The translations under genes were made by a program, and so were the position numbers. Positions 24,661 through 33,547 of a stretch of DNA of 64,000 nt are shown here, piece by piece (the stretch's first letter is position 1; every line of letters begins with the position of its first letter). Source of the stretch: JBBQCW01 sp038319025. GTDB lineage: Bacteria > Actinomycetota > Thermoleophilia > Solirubrobacterales > Solirubrobacteraceae. The stretch is taken from the NCBI GenBank assembly GCA_038319025.1, contig JBBQCW010000017.1, positions 1-64,000 on the forward strand, in the 5' to 3' direction. The notes under the pieces are model-generated. The model saw nothing but the letters and a program-made list of their open reading frames with translations. It searched no databases and was not told where the DNA came from.

Positions 24661-25791
24661 CTAGTACCCCGCGGCCAGCTTGTAGTGCGGCTTGAGCACG
24701 GCCCAGGTGGCGGGATCCACCGAGCCGGTCTGCGGTAGCCCATGAGCGGACTGGAAGGCGAGGACCGTCGTGCGCATGGCGGCGTTGAACCGGTCGGCGT
24801 TGGTGGCGATGACGGCGTGCCGCGCGGCCAGACGGATTCGCGCCCAGCGCACCAAGTCGCCCGAGGCGCCGACCGACAGGGTCGGTGGGGTGATGAGGTG
24901 GGCCAGGGCCGGCACGACGATCGGGACGCCGATGGCGCTCCACGCCGCGTTGGTGGCGGACTCCCACACCCACCAGCTCACACCGGTCGCGCCGTACTGG
25001 GCGGACAGGGTGCGGAAGGAGAGGATGTCCTGCGAGGAAGGGGACCCGTACACCTGGCCGAGCGGCCGAATCGGGCGGTTGAAGACGCTGTTGGCGGGAT
25101 ACGTGTTGTTGAACGCCTTGGAGACGCTGACGCCGATCGCCTTCCAGTAGATCTGCGGCAGGTTGAACTGCGCGCCGCCCTTGCCCAGGAACACCGAGTA
25201 GGGGAACTGGGGGTGGTAACCGATCCAAGGGAAGCTCGTCAGCGCGATCGGGAAGCGCGAGCCCAGCGCTATGCGCAGCGTCTTCATGTACTGGGCGGCT
25301 TCGGTGTAGCGCCCTTCGAGCTCGCTCTCGGCGTCGATCACCGCGCAATCCGCGCCCAATTTGATCTGGGCCGCGAAGAGGCGGGCCTGGCGGACTGGTG
25401 CTGAGCTCTGCACCCGCTGGTAACCACAGACGCGCAGGCCCTGCGCGTGAAGCGCGGCGATGAACGGGGCGGTGAACCCCGGCCACGCAGTCGTCCCATT
25501 GGCGGCCTTGACGACCACGTAGGACAACCCAGCCGCTTTGGCCCGGGCGCCGATGGCGACAGGATCGCCCTTGGCGCTGCGGGCGATGTTCCAGATCCAC
25601 ACTGCGTTACCGACGAACGGGTCGGTGGTGGTGGAGGGCGCCGGGATGCTCACCGGGGGCGTCGTACCCGCGCCCGTGCCTCCGGTGTCGACCGCGTGGG
25701 CCGCGGGCGCTCCGGCCAGCATTAGGAGCGCCGCGAGCGCGCCAATGGGCACGAGACGGCGGACGGTGGCGGCTAACGGCATTGGGACCAT
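24661..25791 (-). CDS. Secreted TIM-barrel protein with C-terminal peptidoglycan-binding domain
   Basis: About 376 residues. A signal peptide (VPIGALAALLMLAGAPAAHA) is followed by a short Thr/Pro linker, then a domain of about 240 residues that looks like a glycosidase-type TIM barrel: AVWIWNIARSAKGD, AGLSYVVVKAANGTTAW, VCGYQRVQ, ADCAVIDAESELEGRY. The last is rich in acidic residues where such folds place catalytic ones. The final 65 residues form a PG_binding_1-like repeat (LAFQSAHGLPQTGSVDPATW). The family of the barrel is not known to me; GH25-like or DUF1906-like are options. ATG codons at 25806 and 25782 are alternative starts. Confidence 0.75.
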   Translation of the reverse strand: MVPMPLAATVRRLVPIGALAALLMLAGAPAAHAVDTGGTGAGTTPPVSIPAPSTTTDPFVGNAVWIWNIARSAKGDPVAIGARAKAAGLSYVVVKAANGTTAWPGFTAPFIAALHAQGLRVCGYQRVQSSAPVRQARLFAAQIKLGADCAVIDAESELEGRYTEAAQYMKTLRIALGSRFPIALTSFPWIGYHPQFPYSVFLGKGGAQFNLPQIYWKAIGVSVSKAFNNTYPANSVFNRPIRPLGQVYGSPSSQDILSFRTLSAQYGATGVSWWVWESATNAAWSAIGVPIVVPALAHLITPPTLSVGASGDLVRWARIRLAARHAVIATNADRFNAAMRTTVLAFQSAHGLPQTGSVDPATWAVLKPHYKLAAGY

Positions 25792-25849
25792 CGTGGCAGG
25801 GAACACACTCCGGCCGCGCAGGTTTCGGCTCAGGTCTGAACCCGGCGGC

Positions 25850-26962
25850 TCAGGAGGCTTCGCTCAGCGCTTGGTCGAGTGCGCGCAGGAACCGGTCGCC
25901 CGTGGTCGTGTCGTGCACGGTGATTCGGATCCGGTCAGGATCGCCGAGCAGCCCGCCGGGCGCCACGATCACGCCTCGGCGTTCCAGGCGCGCTGACAGC
26001 TCGCCTCCGTCGACCCCCGGCAGTCCGATCCACAGCAGGTTGGCTTGAGACGGAGAGACATGCAGGTCGCGCGCCAGCAGTTCGTCGATCAGCGACGCAC
26101 GCTCAGCGGCCACGGTGGCGACGCGCCTGTCGACCACCGACGTCGTGGACTTCAGCGCCTCCAGCGCTCCGGCGACGGCGAGGTCGTTCACGCCCAGGTC
26201 CGGCTCCAGAGCAGCCAGAAGATCCTCGGCGCCCGGGCCGCCGAGCGCGTAACCACACCGAAGGCCGGCCAGGCCCCACGCCTTGCTGAAAGAGCGGAAC
26301 AGGAGCAGGCGCGGATGCTCCTCGAGGAGGGCGAGAGTCCCGTCCACCTCTTCGGCGTCGACGAAGTCACGCAGAGCTTCGTCAACGAGCACGACGACGC
26401 GCTCGGGAAGCGAGGCGAACAGCTCGCCCAGGGTGTCGACGCTCAGCAGGTCCCCGGTCGGGTCGTTCGGATTGCACAGGGCGATCATGCGGGTACGGCC
26501 GTTGACCGCGCCCAGGATCGGGGCGATGCCGTCGCCGGCCACGGGAACGGCCACCGCGCGCGCCCGGCGGGCCATCACCGGGTACAGGCCGTAGGACGGC
26601 CAGCGGGTGATCACCTCATCGCCCGGCTCCAGCAGCGCCTGCGCCGCGGCGGTCAGGAGGGCGGCGGCACCGTCCCCAACCACGACGCGCTCAGGCGCCA
26701 ACCGGTGGCGGTGGGCGAGTTCGGCGCGCAGCGGCGCGGCGTGAGGTTCGGGCATACGGTGCAGCCCGCGACGCGCAGCAAACGTGATCGCGTTGACGAC
26801 GCGCGCATCCGGAAGGCCCGGCCACGTGGTGCGGGACAGGTCGAGCGGCTCGACGACGGCCAGGGCCTTGCGGCGGCGCTCGTCGGCCTGCACCTTGAGT
26901 TCGGCGTTGACCTCTGCCTCCGACATCGCCTCGAACTGCTTGTAATGGTCGAGGAGGCCCAC
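25850..26962 (-). CDS. Class I/II PLP aminotransferase, histidinol-phosphate type
   Basis: A fold-type I aminotransferase. The PLP Lys lies in LFRSFSKAWGLAGLRCGYALG; NPNDPTG and VLVDEALRDFVD supply the cofactor contacts, and RIRITVHDTTTG the C-terminal Arg. It resembles HisC-like enzymes, but no histidine-pathway gene is near and the substrate is open. The GTG at 26962 gives VGLLDHYKQFEAMSEAEV; the frame stays open to 27091 but would then overlap the next gene. About 370 residues. The N-terminal YKQFEAMSEAEVNAEL segment is an extra helix not common in HisC. Confidence 0.8.
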   Translation of the reverse strand: MGLLDHYKQFEAMSEAEVNAELKVQADERRRKALAVVEPLDLSRTTWPGLPDARVVNAITFAARRGLHRMPEPHAAPLRAELAHRHRLAPERVVVGDGAAALLTAAAQALLEPGDEVITRWPSYGLYPVMARRARAVAVPVAGDGIAPILGAVNGRTRMIALCNPNDPTGDLLSVDTLGELFASLPERVVVLVDEALRDFVDAEEVDGTLALLEEHPRLLLFRSFSKAWGLAGLRCGYALGGPGAEDLLAALEPDLGVNDLAVAGALEALKSTTSVVDRRVATVAAERASLIDELLARDLHVSPSQANLLWIGLPGVDGGELSARLERRGVIVAPGGLLGDPDRIRITVHDTTTGDRFLRALDQALSEAS

Positions 26963-27026
26963 GTGCGACGAATGATAGAGGCCGGTCGTGCCCTGATCGG
27001 ACGGCGACCGGCCTCGATCGTCAACC

Positions 27027-28010
27027 TCAGCGCCAGACGTTGATCGTCTTCGCTGTGCGGGCGTGCGCCAGGTGGGGGACTCCGAACGCATCCTCGAGGG
27101 TGCGAGCCAGGCTGTAATGGTCGTACCGCGTGCTCACGACGCCGGGCTTGACGTTGTCCCCGGTCATGATCAGCAGAGGGTTGGCCGGATTCTTCGGTGG
27201 GTCGTTGCCCTCATCCCAGGTGATGGCGATCAGATCCCCTGGAGCGAACCCGGGGGAGTGCTCGATCTTGGGGACCATGTCGGCGACGAAGTCGTCGAAC
27301 TGGCGCACGTGGTCCTTGGTCCCGCACTCGTCGTGACCGTCAGCGCAGTCGTTCGGGACGATCAGGTTGAAGTTCGACACGTGCCCGGAGGCAAGCGCGG
27401 CGTCGAGGGCGCTGGTGTCGTTGGGCCCGGTGGTGCCCATCGCGAGGTCCCCGTGCAGGCAGGCTGCCTTCGGCGTGATGGCCTCATCGACCTTGCCGCC
27501 CTGAATCTGCGTGAAGTACAGCGCCGGATTGTGGTGGGCGGAGTAGATGTTCTTCGACCACGCAGCGCCTGAATCAACCGGATCGCAGGCTTGGGTCTGG
27601 GACTGCTCCCAGTCGACCCAAGTGCGGTGGGTGGCATCGAGCTGGCTGAAGAGGTTGCCCACGTTCTGATGACACTTGTCGGGTAGGTCGTTGTTGCCCT
27701 CGCACTTGGAGTACTGGCCGGACACCATCGCGATGTACTGACCCAGCGAACTGGACTTGACGAAGGATCGGTAGTTCGGCAGCCAGGCCGACCGGGGCTT
27801 CAGGTTGCCGACCATGTAGGGCGCGTGCGCGGCGGTGATCTCGCCGGCGCTCGTGTTCTCGCCGACGATCACGAACACGTGAGTCGGGCGGGGGACGCCA
27901 TCGGTGGAGGCGCCCGAGGTGTGGCCGCTACCGCCTTGGGCGAGCGCGATTACGGCGCCCGCACCGAGCAGGGTGAGGGCCGCGGTGGCGATGAGGAGAA
28001 GTCTGGTCAT
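27027..28010 (-). CDS. Secreted phosphoesterase (acid phosphatase / phospholipase C-like)
   Basis: 327 residues with an N-terminal signal or anchor (LLLIATAALTLLGAGAVIALA), then an alkaline-phosphatase-superfamily fold of the phosphoesterase type: HVFVIVGENTSAGEI, ALPNYRSF-like WLPNYRSFVKSSSLGQYI, LIAITWDEGNDPP and DHYSLARTLEDAFGVPHL. Six Cys in the mature part (for example KCEGNNDLPDKC and CADGHDEC) fit disulfides outside the cell. The ATG at 28010 starts the signal peptide; an upstream in-frame start at 28031 is less likely. Substrate not known. Confidence 0.82.
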   Translation of the reverse strand: MTRLLLIATAALTLLGAGAVIALAQGGSGHTSGASTDGVPRPTHVFVIVGENTSAGEITAAHAPYMVGNLKPRSAWLPNYRSFVKSSSLGQYIAMVSGQYSKCEGNNDLPDKCHQNVGNLFSQLDATHRTWVDWEQSQTQACDPVDSGAAWSKNIYSAHHNPALYFTQIQGGKVDEAITPKAACLHGDLAMGTTGPNDTSALDAALASGHVSNFNLIVPNDCADGHDECGTKDHVRQFDDFVADMVPKIEHSPGFAPGDLIAITWDEGNDPPKNPANPLLIMTGDNVKPGVVSTRYDHYSLARTLEDAFGVPHLAHARTAKTINVWR

Positions 28011-28072
28011 CGACCCAGCGTAGGGCCGCACCGAGACCCTCGGCGGCCGCGTTCAGGTGGCCGTCAGGGCGC

Positions 28073-28546
28073 TCAGTTGCCGGGGGCGAACGACGGACCT
28101 GGGCCCGCGATGATCAGGAACCAGAAGGTGAACAGCGAGACGCCCACCACGGCGCAGATGGCAAACACCTTGCCGATCACGCCGGTGCGCTGGTCGTGCC
28201 CGGCGGCGCGGCGGATCAGGATCCACCAGTCGTCCAGGCGGCGGAGAATCATCAGGCCGACCATCAGCGTGGCCAGCATTCCGATGAACGAGACGGCCAG
28301 GCCGACCCCGAGGCTGCCGGTGCGCCAATTGGCCTGCGAGCCGATCCATAGCCACGCGGCCGGCAACGGGCCCCAGAAGGTGAGGTTGACCAGCGTCATC
28401 GCGGCGAGCAGCAACCCGGCCACGACGCCGTCGGTGCGACGCCGCCGGTCGCTGCTTTCGGCAGGCGGCGTGCGGTAGTGCACGGGCGCGGTGCCAGGGC
28501 GGCGGCCGACGAACAGGCCGCCGTTGTCGGTGGGATCTGAGCGCAT
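28073..28546 (-). CDS. Small membrane protein with three predicted helices
   Basis: 157 residues that I do not recognise. A charged N-terminal half (residues 1-50) is followed by hydrophobic segments GVVAGLLLAAMTLVNLTFWG, VGLAVSFIGMLATLMVGLMI and VFAICAVVGVSLFTFWFLII, with a basic loop RRLDDWWILIRRAAGHDQR between the last two. The ATG at 28546 is used; in-frame codons upstream would run into the divergent acyl-CoA dehydrogenase promoter. 86 bases separate the two divergent starts. Confidence 0.72.
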   Translation of the reverse strand: MRSDPTDNGGLFVGRRPGTAPVHYRTPPAESSDRRRRTDGVVAGLLLAAMTLVNLTFWGPLPAAWLWIGSQANWRTGSLGVGLAVSFIGMLATLMVGLMILRRLDDWWILIRRAAGHDQRTGVIGKVFAICAVVGVSLFTFWFLIIAGPGPSFAPGN

Positions 28547-28594
28547 CGAAGATGAAGGGTACGTGGCGAGCATGCCCCCCGCGCGGTCAACCTG

Positions 28595-28613
28595 GCGTGA
28601 CGGTGTGTCACGC
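28595..28613. promoter_or_regulatory. Candidate operator upstream of the acyl-CoA dehydrogenase gene
   Basis: GCGTGAC (28595-28601) and GTCACGC (28607-28613) form a perfect 7-bp inverted repeat with the spacer GGTGT. It ends seven bases before TACGCT (28621-28626), a plausible -10 box placed six bases before the ATG, so a bound protein would cover the -35 region. The core TGACGGTGTGTCA differs by one base from the element before the patatin gene. Confidence 0.5.
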
Positions 28614-28632
28614 GAGCCTCTACGCTGTATCC

Positions 28633-29895
28633 ATGAGCGCAACGGACACACAGGAAACGGCAGAGCCCACCACGCCCGCCGAGCCGGTCTTCTCCCTCGA
28701 GCTGACCCAGGACCAGAAGGACATCCGCGACTGGGTGCACGGCTTTGCGGCCGACGTGATGCGTCCCGCCGCCGCCGAATGGGATGAGCGGGAGGAGACG
28801 CCGTGGCCGATCATCCAGGAGGCCGCGAAGATCGGCCTCTACGGCTTCGAGGGCATCGCCCAGTTCTTCGGGGATCCCACCGGGCTGACGATGCCGATCG
28901 TCAACGAGGAGCTTTTCTGGGGCGACGCCGGCATCGGCATGGCCATCATGGGCACCGGACTGGCCGTGGCCTCGATCTTCGGCCAGGGCACTCCGGAGCA
29001 GATGGGGGAGTGGATTCCCCAGTGCTACGGCACGGTCGAGGAGCCGGCTGTCGCCGCGTTCTGCGCCTCGGAGCCCAACGCCGGCTCTGACGTCTCCAAC
29101 GTGCGCACCCGGGCCAAGTTCGACGAGGTTACGGGCGACTGGATTCTGAACGGTCAGAAGGCCTGGGCCACGAACGGCGGCATCGCCGACGTACACGTGA
29201 TCATCGCCACCGTCGATCCCGAGTTGGGTAGCCGCGGCCACGCCGCGTTCATCATCGGGCCGAACACTCCCGGTTTGTCGATGGGCACCAAGGTCAAGAA
29301 GCACGGCCTGCGCGCCTCGCACACCGCCGACGTGTTCCTGGACGATTGCCGCATTCCCGGCTCGGCTCTGCTGGGTGGCAAGGAAAAGCTGGACGCCCGG
29401 TTGGAACGGGTGCGCTCAGGCGTGAAGTCCAAGGGCCAGGCGGCCATGGCGACGTTCGAGGCCAGCCGCCCGACCGTCGGCGCCCAGGCGCTGGGCATCG
29501 CCCGCGCCGCGTACGAGTACTCGCTGCAGTACGCCAAGGACCGTGAGCAGTTCGGTCGCGCGATCATCGAGAACCAGTCGATCGCCTTCGCCCTGGCCGA
29601 CATGAAGATGGAGATCGACGCCGCTCGCCTGCTTGTGTGGCGCGCCTCCTGGATGGGCAAGACCGGTCAGCCATTCCACAACGCCGAAGGCTCGATGAGC
29701 AAGCTGAAGGCCGGCGAGGTGGCCGTGTGGGCGACCGAGCGGGCGATCCAGATCCTCGGGGGCAACGGCTACACGCGCGAGTACCCCGTGGAGCGCTGGC
29801 ACCGGGACGCCAAGATCTACACCATCTTCGAGGGCACATCGGAGATCCAGCGGCTCGTCATCTCGCGCGCCATCTCGGGCGTGCACATCAAGTAG
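28633..29895 (+). CDS. Acyl-CoA dehydrogenase
   Basis: A flavoprotein catalysing alpha,beta-dehydrogenation of an acyl-CoA, first step of beta-oxidation. 420 residues with the N-terminal helical domain, the FAD-binding segment AVAAFCASEPNAGSDVSNVRT, WILNGQKAWATNGGIAD and the C-terminal YTIFEGTSEIQRLVISRAI that carries the catalytic Glu. The ATG at 28633 is used; an earlier in-frame ATG (28552) would overlap the promoter elements. Thioesterase and acyl-CoA synthetase genes lie just downstream, so a fatty-acid role is likely; chain length cannot be told. Confidence 0.92.
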   Translation: MSATDTQETAEPTTPAEPVFSLELTQDQKDIRDWVHGFAADVMRPAAAEWDEREETPWPIIQEAAKIGLYGFEGIAQFFGDPTGLTMPIVNEELFWGDAGIGMAIMGTGLAVASIFGQGTPEQMGEWIPQCYGTVEEPAVAAFCASEPNAGSDVSNVRTRAKFDEVTGDWILNGQKAWATNGGIADVHVIIATVDPELGSRGHAAFIIGPNTPGLSMGTKVKKHGLRASHTADVFLDDCRIPGSALLGGKEKLDARLERVRSGVKSKGQAAMATFEASRPTVGAQALGIARAAYEYSLQYAKDREQFGRAIIENQSIAFALADMKMEIDAARLLVWRASWMGKTGQPFHNAEGSMSKLKAGEVAVWATERAIQILGGNGYTREYPVERWHRDAKIYTIFEGTSEIQRLVISRAISGVHIK

Positions 29896-29908
29896 CGACG
29901 CCAGAGCC

Positions 29909-30325
29909 GTGCCTGACCCCCTGAGCATCACCGTGCCCCTGCGCGTGCGCTACGCCGAGTGCGACGCGCAGGGGATCGCGTTCAACGCTCACTACCTGGC
30001 CTGGTTCGACCTGGGCATCACGGAGTTGTGGCGCGAGGCGCTCGGCTCGTACGCCGACCTGATCGCCGGTGGGATCGATGTCGTGGTGGCGGAGGCGACG
30101 GTGCGCTACCGCGCCCCCGCCCGCTTTGACGATGTCATCGACCTGGAAGTGACCGTGGCGTCGCTCGGCACCACGGCCATGACGACGGCCTACGTGGTGC
30201 GCCGCGACGGCGACCTGCTCGCCGACGGAGAGGTGCGCCATGTGTTCGTGGACACCGCCACCTGGGAGAAGACGCCGGCGCCCGCCGAAGTGCGGAGGGC
30301 GCTCGGCTTCTCTGATCAGCTGTAG
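29909..30325 (+). CDS. Acyl-CoA thioesterase, 4-hydroxybenzoyl-CoA/YbgC type
   Basis: A 138-residue hotdog thioesterase. The signature RVRYAECDAQGIAFNAHYLAWFDLG has the catalytic Asp in the Y-x-E-C-D-x-Q-G pattern. GTG start, 13 bases after the acyl-CoA dehydrogenase, so the two are probably co-transcribed. Its last 10 bases overlap the convergent acyl-CoA synthetase gene. It likely cuts medium- or long-chain acyl-CoA released in that pathway; this is inferred from context. Confidence 0.88.
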   Translation: MPDPLSITVPLRVRYAECDAQGIAFNAHYLAWFDLGITELWREALGSYADLIAGGIDVVVAEATVRYRAPARFDDVIDLEVTVASLGTTAMTTAYVVRRDGDLLADGEVRHVFVDTATWEKTPAPAEVRRALGFSDQL

Positions 30326-32100
30326 ACCGCGTCGAAGCGGTCGGCGTACTTCTCGTTGACCACGTTGCGTTTGACCTTCAGGGTCGGCGTCAGTTCGCCG
30401 GTCTCCTGGGTGAGGTCGTGGTCCAGGATGAAGAACTTCTTGATCTGCTCGACCTGTGCGTACTTGTCGTTGCTCTTGTCCAGATGCTCCTGGATGAGGG
30501 CGCGAACCTCGTCGTTCTCGGCCAGCGTCGGGATGTCGGTGGGCAGGCCCTTGGCGGCAGCCCACGGCACGATCTCCTCTTCATCCAGCGTGATGAGCAT
30601 GCAGGGGTAGGCGCGGCGGTCGCCATGCATGACGGCCTGGGAGACCCAGCGACACTGCTTCATGTCGTTCTCAAGGTTGGCCGGCGTGAGGTTCTTGCCG
30701 CCTGCGGTGATGATGATGTCCTTCTTGCGACCGGTGATCGAGATGTAGCCCTCGTCGTCGATCGAGCCGAGGTCTCCCGTGTGCAGCCAGCCGGCTTCGA
30801 CGGCGCCGAACGAAGCATCCTCGTGCTTCCAGTAGCCGCTGAAGATGTTGGCACCCTTGATCAGGATCTCGCCGTCGTCTGCGATCTTGATCTCGACGCC
30901 CGGCAGCGCCTTGCCGACGGTGCCGAACTTGTGGGCTTCGGGGCGTGAAGTGGTAGCCACGGTCGCCGTCTCGGTCATGCCGTAACCCTCCATCACGGGG
31001 ATGCCGCAGGCCCAGAAGAACTCGAGGATCTCCCGGCCGATAGGGGCTGCCCCCGTGACCGCCTCACGCAATTCGCCGCCGAATGCGGCGCGTACGTTGC
31101 TGAACAGCTTGGCGTCGGCCTCGTCGAACGCCGCTTGCAGGTCGGCGGGGATCGGCTGGCCTGAGTACTGGAGCTCGCGGACCTTCTTGCCCACCTCGAC
31201 GGCCTGGGTGAGCAACTCGGCGGGGGCGTTGGCGGTGACGAGCGTGTAGATCTTCTCGAAGATGCGCGGCACGGACGGCAGGTAGGTCGGGTGGACCTCC
31301 GCCAGTTCCGGCACGATCTTCTTCGTGTCCCCGCTCCAGTAGGCGATCGTCGTGCCGGAGTCCGTGGCCGACAGCAGGATCAGGATCGCGAACGCGTGCG
31401 CGAGCGGGAGGTACAGGTAGACGAGGTTCTCGTCGCCGTCGAACAGGCCGCGCGATCGCACCATCTCCAGCACCGAGTGGTAGTTGCTCTGCAGGAGCAC
31501 ACAGCCCTTCGGGTTGCCGGTCGTGCCCGAGGTGTAGATGAAGGTGTACGGATCGTCGAGCGTCACGGTCGCCGCGCGATCCGTGGCCACGGATGGATCG
31601 AGGGTGCGGCCGCGCTCGCGCAGTTCGTCGACCGTGATGGCGTCGCCGGTGTCGCCGCCTTCGACCATCACGATCACGTGCTTCAGATCCGGGCAGCGGT
31701 CGCGGATCTCGGTGATCTTCGCCACCTGCGAGGCGTCCTCGCAGACGATGGCCACCGCGCCGGAGTCGCTGACGACCCAGTGACACTCCTCCGGGGAGTT
31801 GGACGGGTAGATCGGTACGACGATGGCGCCCGTGGTGGAGATGCCGAAGTCCGCGTAGGCCCACTCGGGACGGGTGTTGGCGAGCAGCGCAACACGGTCG
31901 CCCTTTTCGATGCCCAGGTCGATCAGGCCACGGGCAATCTCTGAGGAGATCTCGCCGGCCTGCGCAAAGCTGATGTCCACCCACGCGTCGCCGACCTTGT
32001 GGCGGATCATCGGCGCGTCACCGTAGGTAACGGCGGCCTTGCTCATCAGGTCCGCGAGCGTCGCGGACCCCACGGTCGGTCTTGCGGTGCCGGCTTCCAT
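30316..32100 (-). CDS. Long-chain acyl-CoA synthetase (AMP-forming)
   Basis: Activates fatty acids to acyl-CoA through an acyl-AMP intermediate. 594 residues. AMP-binding motif YTSGTTGNPKGC, then PLAHAFAILI, the A5 region GYGMTETATVATT, the A7 region WLHTGDLGSIDDEGY and the A8 hinge GRKKDIIITAGGKNLTP. It resembles the FadD15 branch of large actinobacterial synthetases. The ATG at 32100 has a good Shine-Dalgarno, GGGAGAGAG, about eight bases upstream. Convergent with the thioesterase gene. Confidence 0.93.
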   Translation of the reverse strand: MEAGTARPTVGSATLADLMSKAAVTYGDAPMIRHKVGDAWVDISFAQAGEISSEIARGLIDLGIEKGDRVALLANTRPEWAYADFGISTTGAIVVPIYPSNSPEECHWVVSDSGAVAIVCEDASQVAKITEIRDRCPDLKHVIVMVEGGDTGDAITVDELRERGRTLDPSVATDRAATVTLDDPYTFIYTSGTTGNPKGCVLLQSNYHSVLEMVRSRGLFDGDENLVYLYLPLAHAFAILILLSATDSGTTIAYWSGDTKKIVPELAEVHPTYLPSVPRIFEKIYTLVTANAPAELLTQAVEVGKKVRELQYSGQPIPADLQAAFDEADAKLFSNVRAAFGGELREAVTGAAPIGREILEFFWACGIPVMEGYGMTETATVATTSRPEAHKFGTVGKALPGVEIKIADDGEILIKGANIFSGYWKHEDASFGAVEAGWLHTGDLGSIDDEGYISITGRKKDIIITAGGKNLTPANLENDMKQCRWVSQAVMHGDRRAYPCMLITLDEEEIVPWAAAKGLPTDIPTLAENDEVRALIQEHLDKSNDKYAQVEQIKKFFILDHDLTQETGELTPTLKVKRNVVNEKYADRFDAVYS

Positions 32101-32214
32101 TCTGACTCTCTCCCTCGGGCGACGTTCGTGCGTGACGAGGGCGATGCTACCGCCGACGCGATCGCCCGTGGCGGGGATCGCGTCGACGGCGCCCGACGAG
32201 TGTCTGAAGTCGCG

Positions 32215-32400
32215 TCAGCCGGTGGCCGTGAGGCCCGGCGGTTCGGAGGTCGCCGCCATGCCGACCTCGGCGAGAAAGAGGGTCTTGTCAATGCGGCCCT
32301 GGAAGATCGGGACCCCGCGCTCAACGCACTTGTCGAGGACTTCGCTCCGCTCAAGCCCGGACTCGTGGGCCAGCTCGGTGGGCGTCAGGTGAATCGCCAT
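32215..32400 (-). CDS. 61-residue small protein, unknown
   Basis: MAIHLTPTELAHESGLERSE continues to a 61-residue product. The first half (TPTELAHESGLERSEVLDKCVERGV) reads like a short helix-turn-helix; the rest, PIFQGRIDKTLFLAEVG, could form two strands or a helix. A near-perfect Shine-Dalgarno, AGGAGGAAA, stands nine bases before the ATG, which is why I call it in spite of its size. It lies between the acyl-CoA synthetase and nif3-like genes on the same strand. A small DNA-binding protein is possible but not shown. Confidence 0.7.
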   Translation of the reverse strand: MAIHLTPTELAHESGLERSEVLDKCVERGVPIFQGRIDKTLFLAEVGMAATSEPPGLTATG

Positions 32401-32497
32401 CGGACGGTTTCCTCCTGGATGGGATTGCAGCAGTGCGATACGTATATCGCGCCCGACGGATGGTCGCCTAAATTTGTGCTCAAGATGACGGCGGGCG

Positions 32498-33268
32498 TCA
32501 GACCGGGTTCGGAATGTCGATCCAGACGTGATCGATGCTGAACTCGGCGGCGAGGCGGTCGCCGAGCGCGCGGACGCCGAAAGTCTCGGTGGCGTGGTGG
32601 CCGGCGCCGAAGCAGTGGATGCTGAGTTCACGGGCGAGCGCTGTCGTGCGCTCAGCGACCTCGCCTGTGATGAAGGCATCGCAGCCCAGGTCGGCGGCAT
32701 GCTCAAGGTCATCCGCGGCGGCGCCGGAGACGATGCCGACACGGCGGATCAGGTCAGGGCCGCCGGGGAGATGCAGTGGTACGCGGCCCCCGGTGGCCCG
32801 CGTGATACGGCGGGCCAGTTCATCGGGGCTCAGCCCGTCACGGTCGATATCGGCGACCACGCCGAGCGGCTGACCTTCGTGCTCAAAGCCGGGCACGGTG
32901 GCCCGCGCACCCAGCGCATCGGCGAGCAGCGCGTTATTGCCCAGCTGCGGATGGCCGTCCAACGGCAGGTGGTACTGGGCCAGAGCCAGGCCATGCGCGA
33001 ACAGCAGCTTCAGGCGGGTGGCGGTGACGCGATCCAGGCCTGCGGGACCTGATCCCCAGAACAGGCCGTGATGGACGAGCACGAGGTCCGCTCCGCTCTC
33101 CGCAGCCGCCTCGAAAAGGGCGGCATGGGCGGACACGCCGGTGACCACCGTGGAGATCGTCGCGGGCCCGGGCACCTGCAGGCCGTTCGGCCCGTAGTCG
33201 GCGTACGCCGAGGCTTCGAGCAGTTCGTCGCAGAAGGCGATGAGATCCACGGTGGGAACGGAGGCCAT
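32498..33268 (-). CDS. Nif3-like dinuclear metal-centre protein
   Basis: 256 residues of the Nif3/YbgI/DUF34 family, a hexameric protein with two metals; some members have been linked to GTP cyclohydrolase I type 2 annotation. Metal ligands can be seen in LVHHGLFWG, YHLPLDGHPQLGNN and, near the C-terminus, CFGAGHHATETFGVRAL. Other landmarks are YGPNGLQVPG and CDAFITGEV. The ATG at 33268 is preferred; the longer open frame overlaps the divergent 79-residue gene. Confidence 0.9.
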   Translation of the reverse strand: MASVPTVDLIAFCDELLEASAYADYGPNGLQVPGPATISTVVTGVSAHAALFEAAAESGADLVLVHHGLFWGSGPAGLDRVTATRLKLLFAHGLALAQYHLPLDGHPQLGNNALLADALGARATVPGFEHEGQPLGVVADIDRDGLSPDELARRITRATGGRVPLHLPGGPDLIRRVGIVSGAAADDLEHAADLGCDAFITGEVAERTTALARELSIHCFGAGHHATETFGVRALGDRLAAEFSIDHVWIDIPNPV

Positions 33269-33289
33269 CGTGCGGGTAGCATCGCATCC

Positions 33290-33529
33290 GTGGCCGACCG
33301 CGACTTCCTGGACACACTGACCGACACGAGCCTGTATTCGATCGGCGCGTACTTCACCGATGCCCACCCCGATCTGGTCGATGACGTGATTCGCCAGAGC
33401 GAGGAGATCGAGCGCGACGGTCTCACCACGTGGGCCGAGACGCAGCACTCCACGGTCGAGCAGACCTACCAGACCCTGATGACCGGGCTGGCCGTGCGCT
33501 ATTACAACGCGGTCGCCGGCTCAGCCTGA
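33290..33529 (+). CDS. 79-residue acidic protein, unknown
   Basis: An acidic helical protein (VADRDFLDTLTDTSLYSIGA, then DLVDDVIRQSEEIERDGLTTW and ending GLAVRYYNAVAGSA) that I do not recognise. GTG start only 21 bases from the divergent nif3-like start. TAGCAT (33277-33282), extended to GGGTAGCAT, lies seven bases before the GTG as a -10 box for a leaderless message, which supports this start. It ends 18 bases before tRNA-Pro. Confidence 0.65.
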   Translation: MADRDFLDTLTDTSLYSIGAYFTDAHPDLVDDVIRQSEEIERDGLTTWAETQHSTVEQTYQTLMTGLAVRYYNAVAGSA

Positions 33530-33547
33530 GATACTTCCTGACCTCAT

